The notes under the pieces are model-generated. The model worked only from the letters and a program-made list of their open reading frames with translations, was not told where the DNA came from and ran no database searches. A stretch of DNA of 64,000 nt from Bdellovibrionales bacterium RIFOXYD12_FULL_39_22 (GTDB lineage: Bacteria > Bdellovibrionota > Bacteriovoracia > Bacteriovoracales > Bacteriovoracaceae): assembly GCA_001770205.1 (NCBI GenBank), contig MEQL01000054.1:1-64000 (forward strand), read 5' to 3'. The translations under genes were made by a program, and so were the position numbers. Below are positions 51,970-61,375 of this stretch, in pieces. Position 1 is the first letter of the stretch, and each line of letters begins with the position of its first letter.

Positions 51970-52449
51970 ATGAAAAATACTCTTGTTTTATTTTTTTTAT
52001 TGTCTACGTTTCTGATCTACCAGTACGCCAGCGCACAATCTGGCCCTCGCTATGTAAAAGGATTATCTGTTTCGCTTTTGGCAGAACCCAAAAATGGCTC
52101 CACGGTAGTTAATAAGTTGGAACGTGGGGCGGCCGTCACACAAGAAACAGAACAAGGATTTTGGGCAAAAATTGTAACCCCGCAAGGAACAGGCTGGGTT
52201 CCCAAGCTTACTCTCTCTGCTTCTCCTCCTGCCGCTCAAGAGAGCTTAATGGATAAAAAAGTAGATATCTCCTCTAATGCCAGAAAACGGGCCTCTAATT
52301 TTACCAGTGCGGGTTCGGCACGAGGACTAAATGAGAGCAAGGCCGATTTTGATAAAGCAAATCTTAAGGCCGACTTCGCGGCCTTAAAAAAGATGGAATC
52401 ATTTTACGTATCACCACAAAAAGCTTTAAGGCTTTTGGGAGCAATGTAG
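51970..52449 (+). CDS. Secreted bacterial SH3-domain protein
   Basis: 159 residues: signal peptide (KNTLVLFFLLSTFLIYQYASA), SH3_3-type domain at about 26-80 (VKGLSVSLLAEPKNGSTVVN, QGTGWVPKLTLS) and a charged helical C-terminus (NESKADFDKANLKADFAALK). It probably binds cell wall or a periplasmic partner. It ends 2 bp before the M48 protease gene, with which it is likely co-translated, and starts an operon-like run of five genes. Confidence 0.82.
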   Translation: MKNTLVLFFLLSTFLIYQYASAQSGPRYVKGLSVSLLAEPKNGSTVVNKLERGAAVTQETEQGFWAKIVTPQGTGWVPKLTLSASPPAAQESLMDKKVDISSNARKRASNFTSAGSARGLNESKADFDKANLKADFAALKKMESFYVSPQKALRLLGAM

Positions 52450-52451
52450 TT

Positions 52452-53291
52452 ATGAAAAAATTAATTATTATGGCCTCAATGATTATTACTTTTCTCCTTC
52501 CAGCAATTGGCGCCACTACCACTACTGACACTGTCAACGAAGATGCCCGCAAACGGCTTCATCAGCTTAATGATGGTGGATATACTCAAGATGATGTACA
52601 GGCAGAAATAGATTTTGGAAAAAAACTGGCGGCCGGAATATTAGGAAAGACTACTATTTTGGCCAACAAAAAAATGAACTCCTATGTGAACACCATTGGT
52701 TCACTTCTTGTTTCACAAGTAGGCCGGCCAGAGTTACGTTATCATTTTGCGATACTTGATAGCGATGATGTCAACGCCTATGCCTGTCCAGGGGGATATA
52801 TTTTTGTTTCCAAGGGGGCATTAAAGTTAATGAAAAATGAAGGCCAATTAGCAGGAGTTTTGGCCCACGAAATCACCCATGTAAATCAGCGACACATTGT
52901 AAAACAACTTAATATCAAGGCCAAAGATGATTCTCTCAATAGCAACATAGCGGCCGTAGTGGGTGGCGGCTCCACCGCTTTTTTCACTATGCTAAATCAG
53001 GGAATGGATCTGTTATTTACTGATGGCCTCAAACGCGAAGATGAATATGAGGCCGATGCTATTGGCCTTGAAATGCTCACGGCCTTAGGTTACAACGTAA
53101 GAAGTTATTATGATTTTTTAGAAGAGGTTAAAAGATCTAATGAACAACATAAAGATCAGGTTATGAATAAGACTCATCCTTCAATGGATAGTCGACTTGA
53201 GCGCATTAAGCTAATCATGACACAAAATGGCCTACACCAGTTAAATGGCAATACTAACCAACCGAGGTTTTCAAAATATGTCACACTCTAA
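52452..53291 (+). CDS. Periplasmic M48-family metalloprotease
   Basis: 279 residues: signal peptide (KKLIIMASMIITFLLPAIGA) and the M48 zinc-site HEITH at about 140-144 in VLAHEITHVNQRH, with the third ligand Glu in EDEYEADAIGLEML (about 199). KTHPSMDSRLERI is the usual C-terminal signature. It resembles BepA/LoiP/YggG-type periplasmic proteases in outer-membrane quality control. Its context (SH3 protein before, outer-membrane protein overlapping after) fits that role. Confidence 0.9.
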   Translation: MKKLIIMASMIITFLLPAIGATTTTDTVNEDARKRLHQLNDGGYTQDDVQAEIDFGKKLAAGILGKTTILANKKMNSYVNTIGSLLVSQVGRPELRYHFAILDSDDVNAYACPGGYIFVSKGALKLMKNEGQLAGVLAHEITHVNQRHIVKQLNIKAKDDSLNSNIAAVVGGGSTAFFTMLNQGMDLLFTDGLKREDEYEADAIGLEMLTALGYNVRSYYDFLEEVKRSNEQHKDQVMNKTHPSMDSRLERIKLIMTQNGLHQLNGNTNQPRFSKYVTL

Positions 53292-54504
53292 TCAATTCTT
53301 CTTTCTACTACTTACCACTGCTGCTATTACTGTTAGCTCCTACTCTCTTGCCGATACAACTCACTACCGAGACATTTTGATTGGCGGCCGCGCTTCCACT
53401 ATGGGTGGTGCCTACACGGCCGTAAGTGACGATGCCGCTGGGCTAATCTATAACCCCGCAGGCATGGCCATGGCCCCCAGCGACAGTATTTCTGGCAGTG
53501 CTAAGATTTTTCATAACGCAGAAACAACCTATAAGGAAACTATTGGGGTAGAAAATTGGGAACGCACCAGCAGCAATTTTTTGGCCAATTTTTTTGGCGT
53601 CATTAAAAAACTAGGCAACCATACTCTGGCCATCTCCTACGCAATTCCAGATGCCGCAGTAGAGCACCAAGATCAAACTTACTACGACCCAACTCAGAGC
53701 ATCTCTGATTACACTATGAATTTACATACTGAAGATGTAACCGATTTAATTTCTCTTGGCCACTCCATGCCCATTTTTCCCGGAATGATAGTAGGAAATT
53801 TAACCTACGGTATCTCACTGGGATATCTGCATCGTTCCTACATTTCGACCTTTCATCAGCAGGTTGAATACAACAATAACACTGACTATATGGGTTACAG
53901 TACCACCACCACCAAAGAAAATGGCATCAATGGGAAGCTGGGACTGCTCTGGCAATATGGCCAGTTTGCTGTTGGCGTGACTGCCGCCAATACCGTGCTA
54001 ATCAATAGCTCCACCATCGTGCAAACTGATACAGAACAGACTGGGGCGACTAACAATATTTTTCTAAAAGGAACCTCTACCGTAAAACGCGAATTCCCCT
54101 ACGAATTTAAAGTGGGATTTGCCTTTTTTCAATCAACAACAACCCTCTTTGCCTGTGATTTTGAATATTATATAAGCAATAATCCGAGTAATGTTGACAC
54201 CTGGAACTTATCCTTCGGAACTGAGCATTACCTAAATCAAAGTAACTCTCTACGCTTAGGATTATACACCAACAATAGCAACCAACTTTCCCCAGAAGAA
54301 GGGATTACAGAATCCCTCACTCACATAGATATGTATGGTGCGACAGTTGGTTACACCAACTATTCAAAAGAATCATCGGTTACATTAGGCCTTATTTATT
54401 CTATGGGAGCGGGAGAGACTCAGCCATACGACACTGGCGGCCTTATCCGCGACATAGAAAAAACCTCTATTTCGGTGGTCATGTCCGCCGACTATGGTTT
54501 TTAA
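53278..54504 (+). CDS. Outer-membrane protein, FadL/PorV (UPF0164)-like
   Basis: I prefer ATG 53278, with GAGG at good spacing, over ATG 53245, which lies deeper in the protease gene. The 408-residue product has a signal peptide (NQFFFLLLTTAAITVSSYSLA) and the family opening GGRASTMGGAYTAVSDDAAG plus YNPAGMA at about 30-55. Amphipathic strands follow to a C-terminal aromatic strand (VVMSADYGF). It is a beta-barrel possibly involved in hydrophobic transport or as a secretion-linked shuttle. It overlaps the protease gene by 14 bp. Confidence 0.82.
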   Translation: MSHSNQFFFLLLTTAAITVSSYSLADTTHYRDILIGGRASTMGGAYTAVSDDAAGLIYNPAGMAMAPSDSISGSAKIFHNAETTYKETIGVENWERTSSNFLANFFGVIKKLGNHTLAISYAIPDAAVEHQDQTYYDPTQSISDYTMNLHTEDVTDLISLGHSMPIFPGMIVGNLTYGISLGYLHRSYISTFHQQVEYNNNTDYMGYSTTTTKENGINGKLGLLWQYGQFAVGVTAANTVLINSSTIVQTDTEQTGATNNIFLKGTSTVKREFPYEFKVGFAFFQSTTTLFACDFEYYISNNPSNVDTWNLSFGTEHYLNQSNSLRLGLYTNNSNQLSPEEGITESLTHIDMYGATVGYTNYSKESSVTLGLIYSMGAGETQPYDTGGLIRDIEKTSISVVMSADYGF

Positions 54505-54551
54505 CATTAACATGATTATCTCTTCCCCCTGTTTTTTATCTGGACAATCTT

Positions 54552-56771
54552 ATGTTTCATTTGAATAGAAAAAAAATTATCTGGGCCGCACTATTTGTAC
54601 TTTTGGCAAATGCGATGGCACTCTTAGTTAATCAGAGCAAGTTTGTCGATTTTTTGGAAAATAAGACTTTTGATATTCGCCTAGAGTTGGCCAACAAGAA
54701 TAAGATTGCCAGCAAAGATGTTGTACTAGTCCTGGTGGATGAGGCCAGTCTCTATTCCGCAAAAAAATTACTTGGCCGCTGGCCCTGGCCTCGTACCATC
54801 TGGTCGCAAGTAGTCGAATTTTTAAATGCGGCCGGGGCACGCCAAATTGTTTTTGATATTCTCTTTTCTGAACCACAGATTGCGCGCAATGAACAAGAGG
54901 AACTAGGCGAAGATGATATCAATCTTGTCTCTTCTTCCGTCAATGGAAAAGTTTATCATGCCTATCAATTAATTCACGATACCCAAGATGAGTATAAAAA
55001 AGATCTGCTTCTTAACCAACCACTCCCTTCCGATTTTATTGATAAGTTCTCTCTCAAAGTTCAGCTCGATAACTATACGCCCAATGATAATTACAACAAC
55101 TACTATCTTCCCATTCCCGAGTTATATCAGGCCAGTTTTGGAGCAGGCGTGGTAGAATTTGCCCCTGATCAAGATGGCATCTTTCGCCAAACAAAACTTC
55201 TTCGCTCCTACCAAGGAAAGTTTTATCCAACGCTCTCTATGGCACCCATAATAGATAAATTGGATATAAAAAATATCAAACTCTCACCTCGCACTCTCTT
55301 TTTAGAAAATCTCCCGATTCAGCTCAACAACAATGGCCAATATTACATCAATATGAAAAAGAATTTCACGACCATCTCCGCTGGTGGGCTGCTGGCCACC
55401 ATTCAAAGCATAAACCAAGGCAATATGGAGGGAATGATTGTCACGCCAGAAGAGTTTAAGGATAAAATTGTTTTCTTGGCCGGAAGTGCGGTAGGAATCG
55501 AAGATTTGAAAGCAACGGCCTTAGGCCAACTCCCTGGTGTCTATCTTCATGCTTCCATCATCGATAATATTTTGAATGAATCATTCATTAACCAGATCGA
55601 ACTAACCTCTATTTTGCCCTACTTTTTGCTGGCCTCTATCATTGTCACTTTATTTACTATTGGCGGGGCAAATCCCTTTGTTCAAAATATCAGCTTCCCT
55701 TTAATCTCTGCTGGATACCTCTACTTTGCAACTTTTGTTTTTAAAAATGATTATACTTGGTATCCCATAATTACCCCGCTCCTGGCACTACTTCTTTTGC
55801 CCTATGTACTATCACTTATTTTCGTCATGATGACCGAAGGAAAAGAGAAGCGTTTTTTAAAAGCGGCCTTCAGTAACTACATCTCTCCAGAACTTATTGA
55901 TCAAATGCATCAATCCGGAGAACCTCCCAAATTGGGCGGCGACGTAGGTTTGCGAACTGCCTATTTTACTGACATCCAAGGCTTTTCTTCTTTTTCAGAA
56001 AAGCTATCTGCTCCTCGCCTTGTCGAGTTACTTAATGAATATCTTACCGATATGACCGATATTCTTTTGGCCGAAGGAGGTACGCTGGATAAATATGAAG
56101 GCGATGCCATCATCGCTTTTTTTGGCGCCCCTATGCCAATGGAAGATCATGCCGTGCGCGCTTGTCGAGTTGCGCACAAAATGCAAGTACGCTTAGGCGA
56201 ACTGCGTAACAAATGGACAAAGGAGGGAGATAAGTGGCCAGCGATTGTGCACAATATGCGTATGCGCATTGGTATCAACTCGGGAGAAATAGTTACTGGC
56301 AATATGGGCTCAAAAAAACGAATGAACTACACCATGATGGGCGACGCCGTTAACCTCAGTGCCAGGCTAGAGGCCTCTGCCAAGCAATATGGGGTTTTTA
56401 CCCAAATTGCCCAAGATACGGTAAAACTAACGGGGGATAATTTTGAATTTCGTCAGCTTGATACTATTCGGGTAGTGGGAAAAACTCTACCAGTTACCAC
56501 TTATGAATTACTAGGAATGAAAGGAGAAGTTGATGATAATTTAAAAAATCTTAAGGCCTTTTTTGAAAATGGCCTGGCCGAATATAAGCAACAAAAGTGG
56601 GACAAGGCCTTAGATTTTTTTAAAAAATCGCTAGAGTGCGAACATCGTCGTTATCCGGAACTTGTGGCCAAGGATAATCCTTCGACCATCTACATCGAAC
56701 GATGTGATCAATTTAAACAAACGCCTCCTCCTCCAGATTGGGATGGAGTATTCACTTTAACCAGTAAATAG
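54552..56771 (+). CDS. CHASE2-domain adenylate/guanylate cyclase
   Basis: 739 residues. One N-terminal TM, then a periplasmic CHASE2 sensor (about 35-345, with KDVVLVLVDEASLYSAKKLL, WPWPRTIWSQVVEFL and VFLAGSAVGIEDLKATALGQ). Three to four TM helices (about 352-435) connect to a class III cyclase domain: metal Asp in FTDIQGFSSF (about 471), second Asp in KYEGDAIIAFFGAP (about 516), and GSKKRMNYTMMGDAVNLSAR as the substrate-binding end. A TPR-like helix pair follows. It produces cAMP or cGMP on a periplasmic cue. GGCC is dense. Confidence 0.93.
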   Translation: MFHLNRKKIIWAALFVLLANAMALLVNQSKFVDFLENKTFDIRLELANKNKIASKDVVLVLVDEASLYSAKKLLGRWPWPRTIWSQVVEFLNAAGARQIVFDILFSEPQIARNEQEELGEDDINLVSSSVNGKVYHAYQLIHDTQDEYKKDLLLNQPLPSDFIDKFSLKVQLDNYTPNDNYNNYYLPIPELYQASFGAGVVEFAPDQDGIFRQTKLLRSYQGKFYPTLSMAPIIDKLDIKNIKLSPRTLFLENLPIQLNNNGQYYINMKKNFTTISAGGLLATIQSINQGNMEGMIVTPEEFKDKIVFLAGSAVGIEDLKATALGQLPGVYLHASIIDNILNESFINQIELTSILPYFLLASIIVTLFTIGGANPFVQNISFPLISAGYLYFATFVFKNDYTWYPIITPLLALLLLPYVLSLIFVMMTEGKEKRFLKAAFSNYISPELIDQMHQSGEPPKLGGDVGLRTAYFTDIQGFSSFSEKLSAPRLVELLNEYLTDMTDILLAEGGTLDKYEGDAIIAFFGAPMPMEDHAVRACRVAHKMQVRLGELRNKWTKEGDKWPAIVHNMRMRIGINSGEIVTGNMGSKKRMNYTMMGDAVNLSARLEASAKQYGVFTQIAQDTVKLTGDNFEFRQLDTIRVVGKTLPVTTYELLGMKGEVDDNLKNLKAFFENGLAEYKQQKWDKALDFFKKSLECEHRRYPELVAKDNPSTIYIERCDQFKQTPPPPDWDGVFTLTSK

Positions 56772-56772
56772 G

Positions 56773-57306
56773 ATGCCTCACGATATGACAAAACCCACAG
56801 AACCAAATACTTCACAAAATACTAAGAGCATTATCTCTTATCTGAAAGAGGCCTTAGAATTAAATGAAGAAATTACGGCCGTAGAACAGCTCTCTCAATT
56901 CACCGAATCCATCGGAAATAAGTTGATAAAACTCTATGATCTTAAATTTCCCAAAAAATGTAACACTTGCGGCCGAGTTTATCAGACCAGAAATGAGTAT
57001 TTAAAGGCCACTAATCCCATTAAAGGAAGGACTGGTACCGTTTTTGCTAAAAATAGTGTGCAAGAATATCGCAACTGCATCTGCGGATCTACACTGATTG
57101 TTATAACAGAAGAGCGGCGCGACACCTCTTCTTTTGGTAACGCCCGACGCGCACTTTTTGATCTTTGCTTAGAAAAATTAAAGAGCTTTTCCAAAAAAGA
57201 TGAAAGTGAATTGAAAAATATCATTCGCAATATTTTTCGCACAGTCATTGAACAGTCACAACAAAACCAAAATGGCCTAGAAGATATTAAATATCGTGAT
57301 CTTTAA
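56773..57306 (+). CDS. Unknown protein with a treble Cys zinc site
   Basis: 177 soluble residues. CNTCGRVYQTRNEYL at about 63-77 and NCICGSTL at about 97-104 together could bind one zinc. The flanks are helical and polar. It starts 1 bp after the cyclase stop and is probably translated with it, suggesting a cytosolic partner or regulator of the cyclase (inference). No family recognised. ATG 56785 is an alternative start. Confidence 0.65.
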   Translation: MPHDMTKPTEPNTSQNTKSIISYLKEALELNEEITAVEQLSQFTESIGNKLIKLYDLKFPKKCNTCGRVYQTRNEYLKATNPIKGRTGTVFAKNSVQEYRNCICGSTLIVITEERRDTSSFGNARRALFDLCLEKLKSFSKKDESELKNIIRNIFRTVIEQSQQNQNGLEDIKYRDL

Positions 57307-57326
57307 GTTCTGCTTATAACTGATGA

Positions 57327-58706
57327 TTAGCGAATATCTGTAGGTAAAGTAACAATAAAACGACTTCCAACTCCTACTTCACTTTCTACTTTGATCTCTC
57401 CAAAATGAAGACGCACGATCTCTTTCACGATAGGAAGGCCCATCCCATTTCCGCTGGGATTAATGGCCGCCGCATCATTGCAGCGGAAGTGTTCATTAAA
57501 AATTTTGTCTATATTTTTGGCCGCAATCCCAATCCCTTGATCAATAACTTCATAAACCATTGCCTCTCTTTCTAAATGTGGGCCACTACTTACAATTTTT
57601 CCGCGAGAAATAACTACCCGAATTTTACTATTTTCTTTGGAGTAATGGATTGCATTGATAATCAAATTATCAAAAAGAATTTCAAAAAGATTGGGAATAA
57701 CTTTTATACTCAGAGCGCCTTCGCCTTCGCTCTTAACCTCTAACTCGATACGAATTTGTTTGCTTGTGGCATAACTACTATGCTGCTCTATTTTAGAGCG
57801 TAGTACCTTTATCACCTCCGTATTAACAAATTCTCCTTCTTTAAACACCGAGGTTTTTAGATTAGAAAGTTGAATAATATTTTGAATCATCTTAGTTAGA
57901 GAGCTACAACGCAGATCAATTTTCCCCATAATCTCTCGAACTTTCGGATTAATCTCTCCCACATGGCCTTCTAGAATAACCCCAATATAGCTCTGAATGG
58001 CCGAAAATGGGGCCTTCAGCTCATGCGTAGCACGCAACGTATATTTTTGCTTTTCTGCATCTAAATTCATCAATTGCTGATTTTTCTCTAAAAGCTCCCG
58101 CTTATTTTGTGCAATAAATTTGACTAACAGACTAACTAGATAAAAAATAAAAACAAAAAGTGAAATATTAAAAAGCAGTAATGCCAAACTTCCACTTAAA
58201 TTAAATCCCAGCTCCAAATAGGAAGTAAAGGCCTCATCTATTAACCTTGACTGCTGTAGTGTCATGATAAAAATTATAATTAAACTGGCCAACATAACTA
58301 GAAGGCCTGGCCGAAACTTTTCAAAAACAATTGAAGTAATAATAACATGAGGCAAATAGAGCACTGCCAGATTGATAGGAATCATTCCATATTTATCTAT
58401 CAACATTGTGACACAAAGATAGTCGACAAAAACCTGGGCAAAAAAGAAATAGACCCTAATTTTACTTAGCGAATCATATTTATTATGAAAAAAAAGATAT
58501 ATCAGGTAAAAAAATAAATTAGCTCCTCCCAAAATAAAAATAACGCTTTTTATGGTTACAATACCACCAATAAAAAAACGTAAAAGTTGAAAATGCTGTA
58601 AAGTGGCCAGCAGCGAAAGAATTAAAAAAACTATCCAGCGCAACTGAATCAACCAGTAGAGCCTAATCTGCAAAAAATCACTTTTGCGCATGGTAAAAGT
58701 GGCCAT
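57327..58706 (-). CDS. Membrane sensor histidine kinase
   Basis: 459 residues. Six hydrophobic helices lie in the first ~195 residues with almost no periplasmic domain, then a coiled segment, HisKA with the phospho-acceptor His in TLRATHELKAPFSAIQSYIG (about 228), and HATPase with N-box LIINAIHYSK, G1 VIDQGIGIA and G2 GNGMGLPIVKEIVRLHFGE. It likely senses a membrane or cytosolic cue. It is immediately downstream (4 bp) of a single-domain receiver, its probable phosphorelay partner. Confidence 0.92.
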   Translation of the reverse strand: MATFTMRKSDFLQIRLYWLIQLRWIVFLILSLLATLQHFQLLRFFIGGIVTIKSVIFILGGANLFFYLIYLFFHNKYDSLSKIRVYFFFAQVFVDYLCVTMLIDKYGMIPINLAVLYLPHVIITSIVFEKFRPGLLVMLASLIIIFIMTLQQSRLIDEAFTSYLELGFNLSGSLALLLFNISLFVFIFYLVSLLVKFIAQNKRELLEKNQQLMNLDAEKQKYTLRATHELKAPFSAIQSYIGVILEGHVGEINPKVREIMGKIDLRCSSLTKMIQNIIQLSNLKTSVFKEGEFVNTEVIKVLRSKIEQHSSYATSKQIRIELEVKSEGEGALSIKVIPNLFEILFDNLIINAIHYSKENSKIRVVISRGKIVSSGPHLEREAMVYEVIDQGIGIAAKNIDKIFNEHFRCNDAAAINPSGNGMGLPIVKEIVRLHFGEIKVESEVGVGSRFIVTLPTDIR

Positions 58707-58710
58707 TAGT

Positions 58711-59115
58711 TTACTTTACCAGCTCATTTATCTTGGCCAGTAGTATACTTGGGCGAATAGGCTTTTCCATGAAAAAATCTGCCGGAATTGACCCTTTTCC
58801 ACTTACTGAGTTAATTGCTGAGGTAAAGGCCATATTAAATTTCTCGTTAATGGCCGAAAGAATTATCACCGGAATATGCTTAATTCGTAAATCTTCTTTG
58901 ATGGCGCGGCATAATTCAAAGCCAGTCGTCGGATTTTCTGGAAACATTACATCTAAAATTACCAGGTGAGGCATCTCTTTTGCGATCATTTCTATGGCCT
59001 CATTTTCTGAACTGGAGGAGACCACCTCCATACCAGAAGACTCTAAGGATATCTTTAATGCCTCTATTTGATCTAGATCATCATCTACAATTGCTATTTT
59101 TCGCTTACTCCCCAT
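58711..59115 (-). CDS. Single-domain response regulator (CheY-like receiver)
   Basis: I choose ATG 59115 (GGAG upstream), giving 134 residues that are just a receiver domain: acidic pair IAIVDDDLD (about 8-15), phospho-acceptor Asp 55 in VILDVMFPEN, switch Ser/Thr in VIILSAINEKF, and the conserved Lys 118 in FFMEKPIRP. No DNA-binding or enzymatic output is attached. It precedes the kinase gene in one operon and follows the TPR gene by 31 bp. Confidence 0.92.
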   Translation of the reverse strand: MGSKRKIAIVDDDLDQIEALKISLESSGMEVVSSSSENEAIEMIAKEMPHLVILDVMFPENPTTGFELCRAIKEDLRIKHIPVIILSAINEKFNMAFTSAINSVSGKGSIPADFFMEKPIRPSILLAKINELVK

Positions 59116-59146
59116 ATCATCAACTCCTTCACTGTTTCTACTATTT

Positions 59147-59821
59147 TTACGGCATATCAATGCTGGTAACGTAATCTAAACATTGTGTCAGCAACTCTGA
59201 TTTTGGATAAAGTTTTAACCCTGCCCGATATGTCTCTATTGCCTTAATAAGATTTCCATTTTTTTGATACATCTTGCCTAAATGGTAGTAGGCGACGGCA
59301 TTTCTTTTGGTCAACTTCAGCACATGCTCGAAGCACTTGATTGCATTTTCCGTATCCCCAATTTCCTCGTAGGATAGTCCCAGCTCACAGGCCACGATCG
59401 ACCACTCTGGCGATTCTCGTAAAAGTTCCGAATATATGGCAATAACTTTCCCGTGTTCAAATTCGAATTTATGGCACTTTCCTAACCAATAATGTGCCAT
59501 TTTCATATTAGGTTCAAGCGCAATAACCCTTTCAAAAGCAACCTTGGCCGCTTCAAAATTGGCCTTATAAAACTCACAAATCCCCAGTTCATAGAAGGCC
59601 ATCGCATTTTGGCCATCGATGGCCGTTACTAAGCGAAAGCCCTCTGCCGCCACCATGGTGTTTCCACGCAAAAAGTTAATGCGACTTAAAAATTGGTGCA
59701 AACTAGTACTTTCAGGGTGCTTGGCAATCAACGTTTTTAAGGCAGAAAGAACCCGTTCAGGCTCGTGAAGATTCATCAAATCATCCAACGTTAATCCTTC
59801 TAATTCTGTTAATGCTACCAT
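59147..59821 (-). CDS. TPR-repeat protein
   Basis: ATG 59821 with GAGGGAG is preferred over ATG 59851. The 224-residue protein consists of about five tetratricopeptide units (AMAFYELGICEFYKANFEAA, KMAHYWLGKCHKFEFEHGKV, NAVAYYHLGKMYQKNGNLIK), without signal peptide. It is a cytosolic scaffold for protein-protein contacts. It lies at the head of the receiver/kinase operon and may assemble that signalling complex (inference). Confidence 0.87.
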   Translation of the reverse strand: MVALTELEGLTLDDLMNLHEPERVLSALKTLIAKHPESTSLHQFLSRINFLRGNTMVAAEGFRLVTAIDGQNAMAFYELGICEFYKANFEAAKVAFERVIALEPNMKMAHYWLGKCHKFEFEHGKVIAIYSELLRESPEWSIVACELGLSYEEIGDTENAIKCFEHVLKLTKRNAVAYYHLGKMYQKNGNLIKAIETYRAGLKLYPKSELLTQCLDYVTSIDMP

Positions 59822-59929
59822 AAAACTCCCTCTGAACATCGCACTAGGCACTGCTAAACATTATCTAGATATAAAAAGGATAACCACTCGGAGTACTCCC
59901 GTCAATCATCAAATCATCAGAAAATATTA

Positions 59930-59945
59930 AAGAGATAAATCTCTT
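59930..59945. promoter_or_regulatory. Short palindrome in the divergent region before icd
   Basis: AAGAGAT and ATCTCTT flank a 2-base centre (16 bp), about 145 bp upstream of the icd start, and a 10-bp GGAGTACTCC palindrome lies at 59889-59898. They could serve TCA-cycle control, but short palindromes occur by chance in AT-rich DNA. Confidence 0.25.
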
Positions 59946-60091
59946 CTTGCCTCAGCATGAGCATCATATTATTATGTTCTACTCTTCTGTAATTTAACTG
60001 TAGCAAAGTGCAACTCCAAAGCAATTTATATAAGTAAATTATAGGTAATTTATAAACTTCAACCCGATATATAACCATGAGGAAGGCGCAG

Positions 60092-61321
60092 ATGAAAAAA
60101 ATCAAAGTAGCAAACCCGGTAGTAGAACTTGATGGCGATGAAATGACCAGAATTATCTGGAAATTTATCAAAGACAAACTTATTCACCCATACCTCGATA
60201 TTGACATAAAATATTACGATCTTGGCATTGAAAATCGTGACAAGACCGAAGATAAAGTAACGGTTGAAGCGGCCGAGGCCATAAAAAAATATAACGTAGG
60301 AATTAAGTGCGCCACGATCACCCCCGACGAAGAGCGAGTAAAAGAATTCAACCTCAAAAAAATGTGGAAATCACCCAATGGTACCATCCGAAATATTTTA
60401 GATGGTACCGTTTTTAGAGAACCAATTATCTGCAAAAATGTTCCCCGCCTAGTTCCTGGCTGGACAAAACCTGTCTGCATTGGCCGTCACGCGCACGGAG
60501 ATCAATACAAGGCCACCGACTTTGTAACTAAGGGAAAAGGAAAACTTACGATAACTTTTACCCCAGAAGGTGGCGCTCCACAAACTCATGAAGTAAATAA
60601 CTATAAGGGCGATGGAGTTGCCTTGGCCATGTTCAATACCGATGAATCAATCGCCGGTTTTGCCCGCAGCTGCTTTAATATGGCCTTAAGTAAAGGATGG
60701 CCGCTATATCTTTCTACTAAAAATACTATCCTTAAGCAGTACGATGGCCGCTTCAAAGATATTTTTCAGGAAATTTACGAACAAGAGTACAAATCAAAAT
60801 TTAGCTCAAAAAAAATCACCTATGAACATCGCTTAATTGACGACATGGTTGCTCAATGTCTAAAGTGGAATGGCGAATACGTTTGGGCCTGTAAAAATTA
60901 TGATGGCGACGTGCAGTCAGACACCGTAGCGCAAGGTTATGGTTCATTAGGACTTATGACCTCCGTCCTTATGACACCAGACGGGAAAACCATTGAGGCC
61001 GAAGCTGCTCACGGAACCGTCACCAGACATTATCGTGATCATCAAAAAGGTAAGTCCACCTCCACAAATCCTATCGCCTCTATCTTTGCCTGGACTCGCG
61101 GATTAGCATTCCGAGGAAAACTAGACAACAACCAAGAATTAATAAAATTTGCCGATACACTAGAGCATGTCTGCATAGAAACAGTTGAGTCCGGACAAAT
61201 GACCAAGGACTTGGCACTATGTATTCATGGAAATAAACTAAATGATTCACACTATCTAACAACAGAAAAATTTCTAGATGCACTAGATAGAAATTTACAG
61301 GCAAAATATAACAATAAATAA
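60092..61321 (+). CDS. icd: NADP-dependent isocitrate dehydrogenase
   Basis: 409 residues from ATG 60092, which has GAGGAAG upstream; ATG 60077 would add five residues. It is of the eukaryote-like homodimeric type ([20 protein letters not shown] at the start; the Mg2+/isocitrate site at [21 protein letters not shown]-rich GRHAHGDQY; and the C-terminal [17 protein letters not shown]). It oxidises isocitrate to 2-oxoglutarate, giving NADPH. Citrate synthase follows 54 bp downstream, making a TCA-entry pair with shared direction. Confidence 0.95.
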   Translation: MKKIKVANPVVELDGDEMTRIIWKFIKDKLIHPYLDIDIKYYDLGIENRDKTEDKVTVEAAEAIKKYNVGIKCATITPDEERVKEFNLKKMWKSPNGTIRNILDGTVFREPIICKNVPRLVPGWTKPVCIGRHAHGDQYKATDFVTKGKGKLTITFTPEGGAPQTHEVNNYKGDGVALAMFNTDESIAGFARSCFNMALSKGWPLYLSTKNTILKQYDGRFKDIFQEIYEQEYKSKFSSKKITYEHRLIDDMVAQCLKWNGEYVWACKNYDGDVQSDTVAQGYGSLGLMTSVLMTPDGKTIEAEAAHGTVTRHYRDHQKGKSTSTNPIASIFAWTRGLAFRGKLDNNQELIKFADTLEHVCIETVESGQMTKDLALCIHGNKLNDSHYLTTEKFLDALDRNLQAKYNNK

Positions 61322-61375
61322 GAAGGAATTATATATTAACAAACCCCAAATAACTAACAATTATAAGGAGCATTT

